A program made the position numbers and the translations under genes. The notes below the pieces were generated by a model that was not told the DNA's origin, ran no database searches, and saw only the letters and a program-made list of their open reading frames with translations. Of a stretch of DNA of 64,000 bases, positions 38,064 through 46,933 are shown piece after piece. The stretch is from Sinomonas notoginsengisoli (GTDB lineage: Bacteria; Actinomycetota; Actinomycetes; Actinomycetales; Micrococcaceae), in the NCBI RefSeq assembly GCF_021554725.1, contig NZ_JAIZDP010000007.1:114628-178627 (forward strand). The letters run 5' to 3'. Position 1 is the first letter of the stretch, and each line of letters begins with the position of its first letter.

Positions 38064-38258
38064 TTCCTCCCCGCTCTGTATGGGACCTGAGAGATTCCGC
38101 CGGATGGTTCCGGCTTGCACCGTCGGTGAGCCCCCGCTGAGTGGGGACGCTTTCCAGAGTTGCCTTGCCGCAGCGGTACGGGTGCCTGAGAGATTCCTGG
38201 GGAGGTGTTGCTCCTACGGCGCCTGCTTGCTCATGCTCGCAGGACTCTCCCGCCGCAG
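38064..38258 (-). promoter_or_regulatory. Tandem glycine riboswitch
   Basis: On the minus strand two aptamers follow each other. Aptamer 1 (about 38258-38173) contains CGGGAGAGTCC, CGCCGTAGGAGCAA and AATCTCTCAGGCACC. Aptamer 2 (about 38166-38064) contains GCAACTCTGGAAAGCG, CACCGACGGTGCAAGCC and AATCTCTCAGGTCCC, ending near AGAGCGGGGAGGAACTGG. These are the conserved glycine-aptamer blocks and the usual tandem spacing. Glycine binding normally turns gcv expression on. The downstream end lies about 40 bases before gcvP, consistent with control at translation or termination. Confidence 0.95.
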
Positions 38259-38324
38259 ATCAAAGGCTGATTTGTTCAGTTATCGCCCGCACAGACGCGG
38301 CAGCGCTTGCGGGGGCGTGAACCT

Positions 38325-38354
38325 ATTGTGCTATGCCGAGGCTCACATCGGCAA
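38325..38354 (-). promoter_or_regulatory. Candidate promoter of the gcv operon
   Basis: TTGCCG and CACAAT on the minus strand are 18 bases apart, placing a transcript start about 60 bases before the first glycine aptamer. This is a plausible match only. The remaining part of 38259-38488 is a divergent upstream region without a gene. Confidence 0.4.
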
Positions 38355-38488
38355 ATGCCCCGCGCCACATGCGCCTTCCCAAAGTTCAGGCCGACCCTGA
38401 CCGGCTTCACCGAATGGCCACGAAAGTCGGCGCTCTGTTTAGGCTCCTGTTCAGAATCCCGTCCGGCATGCTGGCTAGCGTTCCGCAC

Positions 38489-40996
38489 ATGACGAGACTG
38501 TCAAAAACCACCCGCAGAACCATCGCGGTCACCGCCGCCCTCGCCCTTGTCGGCGGGGGCGTGGCCGTCGCCGTGGCACCGCTTGTTGCGGGGCCGTCCA
38601 AGGACGGCACTGCCACGACCCCCACCGGGCAGCGTGTGACCCCGTGGGGCATCCAGACCGTACTCGGTGACCTTCCGCTCAACTCGGCCCTCTCGCCCGA
38701 TGGCAAGCGTCTCCTCGTGACCAACAACGGCCAGGGCACCCAGTCCATCCAGCTCATAGACACCGACGACCACGAGGTCGAGCAGACACTCTCCTACCCG
38801 TCCCCTGAGTCGCTCTATGTGGGCCTCGCTTGGAGCCCTGACGGGACCAAGGCCTATGCGAGCGCCGCTGCGAACGCCAAGATCCGCACGTATACGGTCG
38901 ACGGCGGCAAGCTCACCGAGGGCGCGCCGCTCGCCTTCCCGACAAAGACCCCGGACGGCAAGGCCCTCAACCTGTACCCGGCGGGACTCGCCGTCACCCC
39001 TGACGGCAGGCGCCTCGTGGTCGCAGACCAGCTCGGCAACGCCGTCTCGGTCGTCGACACAGCGACGGGCGAGGTGCAGACGGCACCTGCGGGCAGCAAG
39101 CCGTTCGCCGTTGCCCTCTCCCCCAACGGCAAGACCGCCTACGTGACCAACCAGGGCGCGTCCGATGTGAGTGTCGTGGACGTCTCAGGCGCCCAGCCCG
39201 CCGTCGTGCGCACGTTCGGCGTGGGCCTGCACCCCAATAAGGCAACGATCTCCTCGGACGGCTCGAGGCTCTATGTTGCCAACGGCGACGAGGACAGTGT
39301 GAGCGCCGTGGACACCGCAACCGGCGACGCGAAGACGATCAGCCTCAGCCCCTATGCGGATGCCCCGGTGGGCACTAATCCGACCGGCCTCGCGCTCGAC
39401 GAGAAGGGCGGCCGCCTCTTCGTGGCGAACTCGGGCAACAACGACGTCGCTGTGGTCGACATCGCCGACCACAGCGTCTCCGGCGTGATCCCGAGCGCGT
39501 GGTACCCGTCCTCACTCGCGTTCCGGGGCGGCACGCTCCACGTGACGAATGCGAAGGGGCTCGGGGCCGGGCCCAACGACGGCCCTGGCCACCCGGATCC
39601 GACCTCGACCGCCAAGACGGCCGAGAACCAGTACTCCGGCTCGATGATCAAGGGAACGCTCTCGAGCTATGAGGTGCCGACTGGGGGCCAACTGCAGAAG
39701 GCCACCGAGCAGGTCAAGAACAACAACCGCCCGGCAACCACCGGCGTCGGCGCCGTAGTGCCTTCCCAGGCGGGCGGCCAGACGCCGATCAAGCACGTGA
39801 TCTACGTGGTCAAGGAGAACCGCACCTACGATCAGGTGCTGGGGAACATAGGCCAGGGCAACGGCGATCCGGCCCTCAACCTCTTCGGTGACGACTCGGC
39901 CCCCAACATACGCGCCCTCGCGAAACGGTTCACCACGATTGACAACTTCTACGCCGACGCCGAGGTCAGCGCCAACGGCTGGAACTGGGTCACGCAGGCC
40001 AACTCGAACCCGTACGCCGAGCAGATGTGGCCGGCCAACTACTCGGGCAGGAAGGCGCCCTATCCCTCGGAGAACTCCAACCCAGAGAACGCAGCCCAGG
40101 ACCCCTCGAATTCGTACGTCTGGCAGCGCCTCGACAAAGCTGGAGTGAGCTTCCGGAACTACGGGTTCTTTGTGAACAACACCGCCAATGGGGCAGTCTC
40201 GTCGGACCCTGTGCTCAACGCGAAGACAGACAAGGACTACCGAGGGTACGACCTCAAATGCCCCGACTCCTCCGGCACCTTCGCGCCGCTGGCCACGAAC
40301 TGCGGCACCCCACGCGTGGATCAGTGGGTCAAGGACTTCGGCTCCCAGATCTCGTCGGGGACCGTTCCGACCGTGCAGTTCGTGCGCCTGCCGAACGACC
40401 ACACGCAGGGCACGAAGGCCGGGGCCCCGACCCCGCAGGCCTACGTCGCGGACAACGACTATGCACTCGGCCGCCTCGTCGACACCGTCTCGCACTCGCC
40501 GATCTGGAAGGACACCGCGATCTTCGTCACGGAGGACGACGCCCAGAACGGCCCTGACCATGTGGACGCACACCGCACGCTTGCGCTCGTGATCAGCCCG
40601 TACACGCAGACCGGCAAGGTCGATTCGACGTTCTACTCGACCGCGTCGATGGTGCGCACGATCGGCCTCCTCGCGGGCTTCAGGCCGCTCACCCAGTTCG
40701 ACGCGTACGCGACGCCCATGAGCGCCTCCTTCACGGCAAACCCGAGGCTCGAGCCCTACACGGCCCTGAGGCCGACCTACCCGATGACAGCGCTCAACGG
40801 ATCGAACGCGCCGATGGCCGCACAGTCCTCAGTGCAGGACCTGAGCGGTGAGGACCGGATCGACGAGCGCACCTTCAATGAGGCGATCTGGAAGTCCGTG
40901 AAGGGCGCCGACTTGTTGATGCCCGAGCCGCAGCACACTGTGATCGGCAGTGGCAGCACCAAGACCGGATCTGACCCGGACGGGGACGGCCGCTGA
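38489..40996 (+). CDS. Secreted beta-propeller/phosphoesterase fusion (alkaline phosphatase superfamily)
   Basis: 835 residues from the ATG at 38489, which starts a basic plus hydrophobic signal segment (TRLSKTTRR, then AVTAALALVGGGVAVAVAPL). Residues about 50-385 form a YVTN-type beta-propeller with repeated SPDGKRLLVTNN, TPDGRRLVVADQ and SPNGKTAYVTNQ blocks. From about 430 the phosphoesterase domain (PF04185-like) appears: IKHVIYVVKENRTYDQVLGN with metal-binding E-N, later FVTEDDAQNGPDHVDAHRT with the D-H metal ligands. It should hydrolyse phosphate esters outside the membrane; phospholipase C versus acid phosphatase activity cannot be told. The ribosome site is weak. Confidence 0.88.
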   Translation: MTRLSKTTRRTIAVTAALALVGGGVAVAVAPLVAGPSKDGTATTPTGQRVTPWGIQTVLGDLPLNSALSPDGKRLLVTNNGQGTQSIQLIDTDDHEVEQTLSYPSPESLYVGLAWSPDGTKAYASAAANAKIRTYTVDGGKLTEGAPLAFPTKTPDGKALNLYPAGLAVTPDGRRLVVADQLGNAVSVVDTATGEVQTAPAGSKPFAVALSPNGKTAYVTNQGASDVSVVDVSGAQPAVVRTFGVGLHPNKATISSDGSRLYVANGDEDSVSAVDTATGDAKTISLSPYADAPVGTNPTGLALDEKGGRLFVANSGNNDVAVVDIADHSVSGVIPSAWYPSSLAFRGGTLHVTNAKGLGAGPNDGPGHPDPTSTAKTAENQYSGSMIKGTLSSYEVPTGGQLQKATEQVKNNNRPATTGVGAVVPSQAGGQTPIKHVIYVVKENRTYDQVLGNIGQGNGDPALNLFGDDSAPNIRALAKRFTTIDNFYADAEVSANGWNWVTQANSNPYAEQMWPANYSGRKAPYPSENSNPENAAQDPSNSYVWQRLDKAGVSFRNYGFFVNNTANGAVSSDPVLNAKTDKDYRGYDLKCPDSSGTFAPLATNCGTPRVDQWVKDFGSQISSGTVPTVQFVRLPNDHTQGTKAGAPTPQAYVADNDYALGRLVDTVSHSPIWKDTAIFVTEDDAQNGPDHVDAHRTLALVISPYTQTGKVDSTFYSTASMVRTIGLLAGFRPLTQFDAYATPMSASFTANPRLEPYTALRPTYPMTALNGSNAPMAAQSSVQDLSGEDRIDERTFNEAIWKSVKGADLLMPEPQHTVIGSGSTKTGSDPDGDGR

Positions 40997-41025
40997 TCCG
41001 TCAGACCAAGTAGCCCGAGAGACAC

Positions 41026-41059
41026 GAGGGGCCCGGATCCGTGAGGATCGGGGCCCCTC
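41026..41059. terminator. Bidirectional terminator after the phosphoesterase gene
   Basis: GAGGGGCCC and GATCC arms pair with GGATC and GGGCCCCTC around a GTGA loop (one mismatch). It lies between convergent genes. Confidence 0.8.
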
Positions 41060-41083
41060 GTCCACGCGGCTTCCGCCAGCTGC

Positions 41084-41272
41084 TCAGCCGGCGGCCTGGG
41101 ACCTATCGTGATTCAGCCGCTCCTGCACCACCTCTGTGGACCGCATGAGGCAGCGAACAGCGCCCATCATCACGGCCGCCCCGATGAAAGCCAGAACACC
41201 CACTGCGAACAGCAGCCCGCCCAGGGCCACAATGCCGAAGAACACGGCAGTCTGAAGGTTGAACTCGAACAT
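41084..41272 (-). CDS. Small single- or double-helix membrane protein
   Basis: 62 residues: MFEFNLQTAVFF then a continuous hydrophobic stretch (about 9-40) long enough for one or two helices, and a charged cytoplasmic tail (RSTEVVQERLNHDRSQAAG). GGGGC lies before the ATG. I do not recognise a family. Its size and composition make a real gene likely but not certain. Confidence 0.5.
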   Translation of the reverse strand: MFEFNLQTAVFFGIVALGGLLFAVGVLAFIGAAVMMGAVRCLMRSTEVVQERLNHDRSQAAG

Positions 41273-41441
41273 TGCCCCACTCGCTCCGGCCCCTCAAGGT
41301 GATGAGCTCTACGCCAATTCTGACCCGAGCGGACCTGCTGGATTGACGCGAGGCCACCCTGCCGAAGGTGATGTTGCCCACACAGCCCGGAGTGCGGAGA
41401 CCGCCTCGTCCTGCAGACCGTGTTTGTCGTGGAGCAGCTCG

Positions 41442-42077
41442 TCAGCCCGCACAGCGGGCCTTCCATTCCTCGCGCAGCACGCCGTAGACCACCGCGTCGT
41501 AGAGTTCACCGCGGACCTTGCGGGCCTTGCGGAACCTCGCTTCCTCGGTGAAGCCGAGCTTCGCGCCGATGCGGCACATGCCCGTGTTCCCGCTCCAAGT
41601 GGCGAAGTCCAGCCGGCTGCTGTCCGTCACAGCGAAGAGGTAATCGGTCCATAGCGCAAGGGCTTCGGTGCCGTAGCCACCGGACCAGTGCGCGGGGTCG
41701 AAGATGACCAGCCCGAGCCGCCGCCAGGGAAGCAGCGCGGTGCCGTCCGCGGACTCGGCCGTCGGCTTCTCCTCCCAGTACCAGGACACCTGGCCCACGA
41801 ACTCCCCCGAGGCCGCGTCCACGATGGCGAGATGCTCGCGCACCGCCGGCCAATCGCCGTCGTGCGCTCTGCTCAGCAGCGAATCGCACCAGCCATTCGC
41901 GCCCTCGGCGGTCCACCGTGCATAGTAGGGCCCGTCGAAGAGCTGCCACTCGTGGACCCCGCCGCTGGCCGACCCGGGTGCGGGCGGGACGATCCAGCGG
42001 CGGAACGCCTCGATGTCGGCGGGGGTCCAGTCCCGCAGGGCCACGCGGGAGCCGCTGAGGAGCACGGGGTCGGTCAC
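41442..42077 (-). CDS. GNAT-family N-acetyltransferase (RimJ/RimL-like)
   Basis: 211 residues. The GTG at 42077 was chosen because AGGGTGGG precedes it and the protein then starts TDPVLLSGSRVALRDWTPAD, the usual beginning of this family; upstream extension is unlikely. GNAT signs: LGLVIFDPAHWSGGYGTEAL (acetyl-CoA loop, about 130-150), then RLDFATWSGNTGMCRIGAKLGF and the C-terminal VRGELYDAVVYGVLREEW. It may acetylate a protein N-terminus or a small molecule. The preceding gap 41273-41441 shows no gene. Confidence 0.88.
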   Translation of the reverse strand: MTDPVLLSGSRVALRDWTPADIEAFRRWIVPPAPGSASGGVHEWQLFDGPYYARWTAEGANGWCDSLLSRAHDGDWPAVREHLAIVDAASGEFVGQVSWYWEEKPTAESADGTALLPWRRLGLVIFDPAHWSGGYGTEALALWTDYLFAVTDSSRLDFATWSGNTGMCRIGAKLGFTEEARFRKARKVRGELYDAVVYGVLREEWKARCAG

Positions 42078-42182
42078 CCGGCCCACCCTACAGAGTCCAG
42101 GAAAACAGGGACCGGCAGCGTTCCCGCGCATCCACCCGGCGCCCCGTGACATCCTCGAGGCCGAGAGCGATGCCTCACGGCC

Positions 42183-44702
42183 TCAACGGGCAAGGCCTGC
42201 CCGTCGCAGCGCCTCCGCGAGGGCCGTATCAGCAGGGGCCGGCCCTTGCCCTCCACGCTGTCCGCCTTGGGTTCCGGCACCTTGGCCGCCCCCGCACTGA
42301 CGGGACCCAGTGCTCCGCTGGCCGTCAGCCTCAGACGCACGACGCCGGTCCTCGCCTCCGCGGCCACCTCGCCGCTCACCGGGCTCACCCCGCTCCCTGC
42401 GGACCGCGCCGACCTCGTCGTCGAGGCGCAGGGTCAGCGAAATCCGCTTGCGCGCAACATCCACGTCGAGCACTTTGACCTTGACGATCTGGCCCGACTG
42501 CACGACCTCGCGCGGGTCAGAGATGAACTTGGTGCTCATCGCCGAGACGTGGATGAGCCCGTCCTGGTGCACGCCGAGGTCCACGAAGGCGCCGAACGCG
42601 GCGACGTTGGAGACGGTCCCCTCAAGGATCATGCCCGGCTTGACGTCCTTGATGGTCTCGACGCCCTCGGTGAGGGACGCGGTGACGAACTCGGGCCGGG
42701 GGTCGCGGCCGGGGCGTACGAGCTCCGTCATAACGTCCTTGACCGTCGGGAGGCCAAAGCGCTCGTCGGCGAACTGCGCCGGGTCGAGCGTCGCGACGCG
42801 CTCCTTGGACCCGCCCGCGGCTTCGAGGATGCGCGTCGCCAGCCCGTAGGCCTCAGGGTGGACGGCCGAGGCGTCGAGGGGCTGGGTGCCGCCGGAGATC
42901 CGGAGGAAGCCCGCACACTGCTCGAAGGCCTTCTCTCCGAGGCGCGGGACCTTCTTGAGGGCGGCGCGGGACGCGAACACTCCGTTCGCATCGCGGTACT
43001 CGACGATGTTGCGGCTGAGGGTGGGGCCCAGTCCTGCCACGCGGGCCAGGAGCGCCGGCGAGGCGGTGTTCACGTCCACGCCGACCGCGTTCACGCAGTC
43101 CTCGACCACGGCGTCCAGGGTCCGCTCGAGCTTGGACTGCGTCACATCGTGCTGGTACTGGCCCACGCCGATTGACTTCGAATCGATCTTGACGAGCTCG
43201 GCGAGTGGGTCCTGGAGTCGCCGTGCGATCGAGACCGCGCCGCGGAGCGACACGTCGAGGTCCGGGAGCTCCGCGGAGGCCAGTGCCGAAGCGGAGTACA
43301 CGGAGGCCCCGGCCTCCGACACGATCACCTTGGCGCTGCGCGGCATCCCGAGGCGGGTCAGCAGCTCCCCTGCAAGCCGGTCGGTCTCGCGGCTCGCGGT
43401 GCCGTTGCCCACGGCGATGAGCTCGATGCCGTGCTCGCGGGCGAGCTTCTCGAGCACCTCGAGGGCCTGGTCCCACTTCTTCGCGGGCTCATGGGGATAC
43501 ACGGTCGCCGTGGCCACGACCTTGCCCGTGCCATCCACGACGGCCACTTTGACGCCCGTGCGCAGGCCCGGATCGAGGCCAAGGACTGCCCGGTTCCCTG
43601 CGGGCGCCGCGAGGAGCACGTCTCGGAGGTTGGCGGCGAACACCTTGACCGATTCGTCCTCGGCGGCGTCAAAGAGACGGGAGCGGAGGTCAGATTCGAG
43701 CTTGGCAAGGAGCCGACCCTGCCAAGCCACCTTGACGGTCTGCCGGAGCCACTTCCCGGCGGCGGTCTCCCAGCCGCCCCGGACGCCCAGCGCACGGGCT
43801 ACTGCGGCCTCATAGCCGGCCCGGGCGTCGGCGAGCGCGGACTCGTCCCGGGGATCGGCCTCGACGATCTCAAGGGACAGTGCACCCTCGCGCTCCCCGC
43901 GCAGCAGCGCGAGCACACGGTGGCCGGGAAGTGCGTCGACGGGCTGGACGTAGTCCTCGAAGTCAGCGTACTTGCCCGCTTCCCGCGAGGCTCCCGCCAC
44001 GGCAGGCGAGGGGGCGGCGCCAGGGCGGGTGGCGGCGTCGTCCGCACTCGCCTTCCCCGCGCCCTTCGCCGCGGAATGGATGCGCCCGCCGCGGAAGAGC
44101 CTTTCGCGCAGGTCCGCCACGAGCTCCGCCTTCTGCCCGGCGCGCTCGGTGAGGATGGCGCGCGCTCCGGAGAGGGCGTCCTGGCCGGTCGCGATGCCGT
44201 GCTCCACATTGAGGTAGGCCGCAGCGAGGGCGTCGAGGTCCTGGGAGGGGTGAGCGATGATGGCATCCGCGAGCGGCTCGAGGCCGGCTTCACGGGCGAT
44301 CTGCGCGCGGGTGCGCCTCTTCGACTTGTAGGGCAGGTACAGGTCCTCGAGCTGGGACTTCGTCGTCGTGGCGAGGACCGCGGCCTGCAGCTCGTCGGTG
44401 AGCGCGCCCTGCTCGGCGATCGAAGTCAGCACGGTCCGGCGGCGGTCCTCGAGCTCGCGCAGGTAGCGCAGGCGCTCCTCGAGCTCACGCAGCTGCGCGT
44501 CATCGAGCGTACCGGTGGCCTCCTTGCGGTACCGGGCGATGAACGGGACGGTCGAGCCGCCGCCCAACAGCCCCACCGCGGCCTTCACCTGCCAAAGGGC
44601 AACGCCCAGCTCGGCGGCGAGGATGCGGGCGATCGCCTCGGCGGTCTCCTCCTCGCTCGGCAGAGTGGGCTGGATCTGGGTCGGGGCAGTCTCGATGCTC
44701 AC
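42183..44702 (-). CDS. Tex-family RNA-binding transcription accessory protein
   Basis: 839 residues from the GTG at 44702; earlier in-frame codons run antisense-like across the intergenic region and are not conserved. Order: N-terminal helix-turn-helix (about 15-200, WQVKAAVGLLGGGSTVPFIARYRKEATGTLDD), an Ala-rich insert (about 205-240) absent from shorter Tex proteins, YqgF/RNase H-like domain (about 365-500, VLGLDPGLRTGVKVAVVD), helix-hairpin-helix region with IGVGQYQHDV, S1 domain (about 665-740, GMILEGTVSNVAAFGAFVDLG) and an Arg/Gly-rich disordered tail. Tex binds nucleic acid and affects transcription and stress fitness. Confidence 0.94.
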   Translation of the reverse strand: MSIETAPTQIQPTLPSEEETAEAIARILAAELGVALWQVKAAVGLLGGGSTVPFIARYRKEATGTLDDAQLRELEERLRYLRELEDRRRTVLTSIAEQGALTDELQAAVLATTTKSQLEDLYLPYKSKRRTRAQIAREAGLEPLADAIIAHPSQDLDALAAAYLNVEHGIATGQDALSGARAILTERAGQKAELVADLRERLFRGGRIHSAAKGAGKASADDAATRPGAAPSPAVAGASREAGKYADFEDYVQPVDALPGHRVLALLRGEREGALSLEIVEADPRDESALADARAGYEAAVARALGVRGGWETAAGKWLRQTVKVAWQGRLLAKLESDLRSRLFDAAEDESVKVFAANLRDVLLAAPAGNRAVLGLDPGLRTGVKVAVVDGTGKVVATATVYPHEPAKKWDQALEVLEKLAREHGIELIAVGNGTASRETDRLAGELLTRLGMPRSAKVIVSEAGASVYSASALASAELPDLDVSLRGAVSIARRLQDPLAELVKIDSKSIGVGQYQHDVTQSKLERTLDAVVEDCVNAVGVDVNTASPALLARVAGLGPTLSRNIVEYRDANGVFASRAALKKVPRLGEKAFEQCAGFLRISGGTQPLDASAVHPEAYGLATRILEAAGGSKERVATLDPAQFADERFGLPTVKDVMTELVRPGRDPRPEFVTASLTEGVETIKDVKPGMILEGTVSNVAAFGAFVDLGVHQDGLIHVSAMSTKFISDPREVVQSGQIVKVKVLDVDVARKRISLTLRLDDEVGAVRRERGEPGERRGGRGGEDRRRASEADGQRSTGSRQCGGGQGAGTQGGQRGGQGPAPADTALAEALRRAGLAR

Positions 44703-44890
44703 GGTTCTACTCTGCCCTATGCCGCCGACACTCCTCGTCGTCGTCCCCCGATGCCCCACGCAGCAACAGCGCACACGGCGTGGAGACCGGTGGGACGGAT
44801 TGCGCGATGGTCGCATTGCGGTGGTCGGCGTCCGGCAGGAGCGAGGAGTGCGGCCCTCGCGGTGACGAGCGCACGGACGACGATGGACGC

Positions 44891-45121
44891 TCAGGCCAGG
44901 CAGGCGGCGCAGGCACCCACCTCGAGGTCGGCATTGGCCAGCACCGCACCGCACTCGCGGCACCATGCGTGGGCCTCGAGGTCGATGCACGCAGCGCAGA
45001 GGTGCTCCTCGAATTCGGCGAGGGCACGGCCGCAATCACGGCACGTGTCCTCGACGAGCGTGAGGCGTGCGCGCTCCGGACCCGCGGTGAAAATGTTGCT
45101 GTGGACTGCTGCTGTGCTCAT
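44891..45121 (-). CDS. Small zinc-ribbon protein
   Basis: 76 residues with four CxxC-type knuckles: CRDC, CAAC, CREC and CAAC, which should bind two zinc ions as a double ribbon. The lead (MSTAAVHSNIFTAGPERARLTLVEDT) is unstructured. I do not recognise a named family; double zinc ribbons of this size often contact nucleic acids or protein partners. No ribosome site precedes the ATG. Instead TAGCCT, a possible -10, lies 5 bases upstream, suggesting a leaderless mRNA. It is divergent from the YciO-like gene. Confidence 0.8.
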   Translation of the reverse strand: MSTAAVHSNIFTAGPERARLTLVEDTCRDCGRALAEFEEHLCAACIDLEAHAWCRECGAVLANADLEVGACAACLA

Positions 45122-45208
45122 AGAAAAAGGCTAAGGAAGAGCTCCGACTTTTCTCGTCCACGGCCTCGGAGAGTTGCCAATTGAGCTGGCGTACGTAGGC
45201 TGGCGGGC

Positions 45209-45829
45209 ATGGCCAGATTCTTCGACGTGCACCCGGTCGATCCCCAGCCCCGGGCGATCGGCCAGGTGGTGCAGATCCTGCGCGAGGGAGGGCTCATCGC
45301 CTACCCGACGGACTCCTGCTACGCGCTCGGGGCCATGATGGGCAACCGCGAGGCGCTGGACCGAATCCGCCGAATCCGCCACCTCGACGACAAGCACCAC
45401 TTCACCCTCGTCTGCGCGGAGTTCGCCCAGCTGGGCCAACTGGTCGAGATGCCGAATGACGTGTTCCGCGCCATCAAGGCCGTTACCCCCGGGCCGTACA
45501 CGTTCATCCTCCCGGCGACGCGCGAGGTGCCCAAGCGCATGCTCCACCCGAAGAAGAAGTCTGTCGGGGTGCGCATTCCAGACAATGCCGTGGTCCGGGC
45601 GCTCCTGCATGAGCTCGGTGAGCCGCTGCTCTCCTCTACCCTCCTCCTCCCCGGAGACGAGGACCCCCTCACGGACGGCTGGGACATCAAGGAGCGGCTC
45701 GACAACGTCCTGGATGCCGTCATCGACGCCGGCGAATGCGGGGCGGAGCCAACCACGGTCGTGGACTTCACCTCGGGCGGCGCCGAGATCGCCCGCCACG
45801 GCGCTGGGGACGCGAGCCGCTTCGAGTAG
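45209..45829 (+). CDS. Sua5/YciO/YrdC-family protein (YciO-like)
   Basis: 206 residues. MARFFDVHPVDPQPRAI matches the YciO branch. The dsRNA-binding YrdC fold is shown by GGLIAYPTDSCYALGAMMGN, KHHFTLVCAEFAQL, TPGPYTFILPATREVPKRM and KKSVGVRIPDN. Relatives make threonylcarbamoyl-AMP for tRNA t6A; YciO proteins are poor or divergent in this and their role is less clear. ATG start; it ends before a strong terminator. Confidence 0.9.
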   Translation: MARFFDVHPVDPQPRAIGQVVQILREGGLIAYPTDSCYALGAMMGNREALDRIRRIRHLDDKHHFTLVCAEFAQLGQLVEMPNDVFRAIKAVTPGPYTFILPATREVPKRMLHPKKKSVGVRIPDNAVVRALLHELGEPLLSSTLLLPGDEDPLTDGWDIKERLDNVLDAVIDAGECGAEPTTVVDFTSGGAEIARHGAGDASRFE

Positions 45830-45843
45830 CTGCAACGCGAAGG

Positions 45844-45883
45844 GGCCGCACGCCGGCGGGCGCGAACCCGCCGTCGTGCGGCC
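45844..45883. terminator. Terminator between the YciO-like gene and the secreted HELSE protein
   Basis: GGCCGCACG pairs with CGTGCGGCC and CGGCGGG with CCCGCCG around a CGCGAA loop. It sits between convergent genes and can serve both. Confidence 0.85.
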
Positions 45884-45903
45884 GCCATCCGCCTAGGGAC
45901 GGG

Positions 45904-46836
45904 TCAGCCGAAGGACGGCGGCAACTTGTATGCGCCGCCGTCGAGGCAGCCGTTCTGCCCGGACAGGTTGGCGTAGCCCTGCTGGCCGTTGTAGGCCCAG
46001 TTGCTCCAGTTGCCCTGGATCTTCCATTTGTCTCCATTGGAGAACGTCACGTAGTCCGAGCCGAAGGACCAGGCGCACTTGTCCGCGTTCTCGTTGCCGG
46101 AGCCGTCGTACCAGGCATTGATGTTCGGATCCGTCCGGGCTTCGCTCAGCTCGTGGCCGCTCACGTTCGCGAGCGCCTGGAGGCCCGGGCTTTGGCCGGG
46201 GACCGTCGAGTTGGGGTCACAGCCCGGATCGCCGTCGAGCTTGAAGAAGAAGGCGTACTGGACATGGACCCCATTGACGGTGCCGTCGGAGTGCCACGCG
46301 CAGTACCGAGCATGGCCCCGGGGAATGTCAGTGTAGACGGGATAGTAGCCCTGACCGGAGGGATCAGGGTCCGGGATGGCCTTCCCGACCTCGGCAAGGA
46401 CCGCCGACTGGGAGGACGAGGCGGACGAGTAGTCCAGCACGGTCCTCGTATATGTCACAGAGGACGTGACTGGGACTCTCCCGGACTGCGTGTACTCATC
46501 CGAGGTACGCGCGTAATCGCTCGCGTTCATGCCCTGGTAGAACCTTGCGATTCCCGTGACCTTGTCGCCCGGGTCGGTCTGCCACGTCGTCCCCCAGAAG
46601 ATGGGGCGGATATCGGGCACGGAGGTCAGGATGGTGCCGCCGTGGTAGCTCATATTGGGCGACTGGGGCGCGTGTCCCTGTCGCGGCGAAATGCCGCGGG
46701 CAAGGCTCACATGGGCATTCCCCGCCGGATCGGGCTCGGGCGGGGCAGCTGTCGCACTGGGCGCGGCCAGGGCCGCTCCGAGCAGGAGGGCGGAAAGAGC
46801 GAATGCGGTGCGGCGTGCAACAGTTGAAGTGGTCAC
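45904..46836 (-). CDS. Secreted protein with HELSEARTDP motif (EXORDIUM/phosphate-induced-like or metallopeptidase-like)
   Basis: 310 residues with a Sec signal peptide (TTSTVARRTAFALSALLLG..., cleavage near TATAAPP). The mature part begins MSYHGGTILTSVPDIRPIFWG and contains GHELSEARTDPNINAWYDGSGN followed by ENADKCAW. His-Glu plus later Glu/Asp and Cys in this spacing recalls extracellular proteins of the phosphate-induced/EXORDIUM type and HEISEA-type putative metalloproteins. Four or more cysteines (in YCAW, GCDP, KCAW, GCLD) suggest disulfides. Catalysis is unproven. The ATG gene is monocistronic. Confidence 0.75.
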   Translation of the reverse strand: MTTSTVARRTAFALSALLLGAALAAPSATAAPPEPDPAGNAHVSLARGISPRQGHAPQSPNMSYHGGTILTSVPDIRPIFWGTTWQTDPGDKVTGIARFYQGMNASDYARTSDEYTQSGRVPVTSSVTYTRTVLDYSSASSSQSAVLAEVGKAIPDPDPSGQGYYPVYTDIPRGHARYCAWHSDGTVNGVHVQYAFFFKLDGDPGCDPNSTVPGQSPGLQALANVSGHELSEARTDPNINAWYDGSGNENADKCAWSFGSDYVTFSNGDKWKIQGNWSNWAYNGQQGYANLSGQNGCLDGGAYKLPPSFG

Positions 46837-46933
46837 GGAGTGCCTCCTCGCAGTGCTGGTGGGGCCTGGGGGTGCGTGGCCCTCGACGCGAGGCTACACG
46901 TCGCGAGGTGCCGCGAGAAGGAGCCGCGAAGCC

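Noticed and set aside
44703..45035. In-frame extension upstream of tex
   Set aside because: It overlaps the zinc-ribbon gene and intergenic DNA, is Arg/Pro/Cys-rich without conservation, and Tex proteins begin near the GTG at 44702.
45736..46827. A 363-codon plus-strand frame
   Set aside because: It is antisense to the secreted HELSE protein, which has a clear signal peptide and domain pattern.
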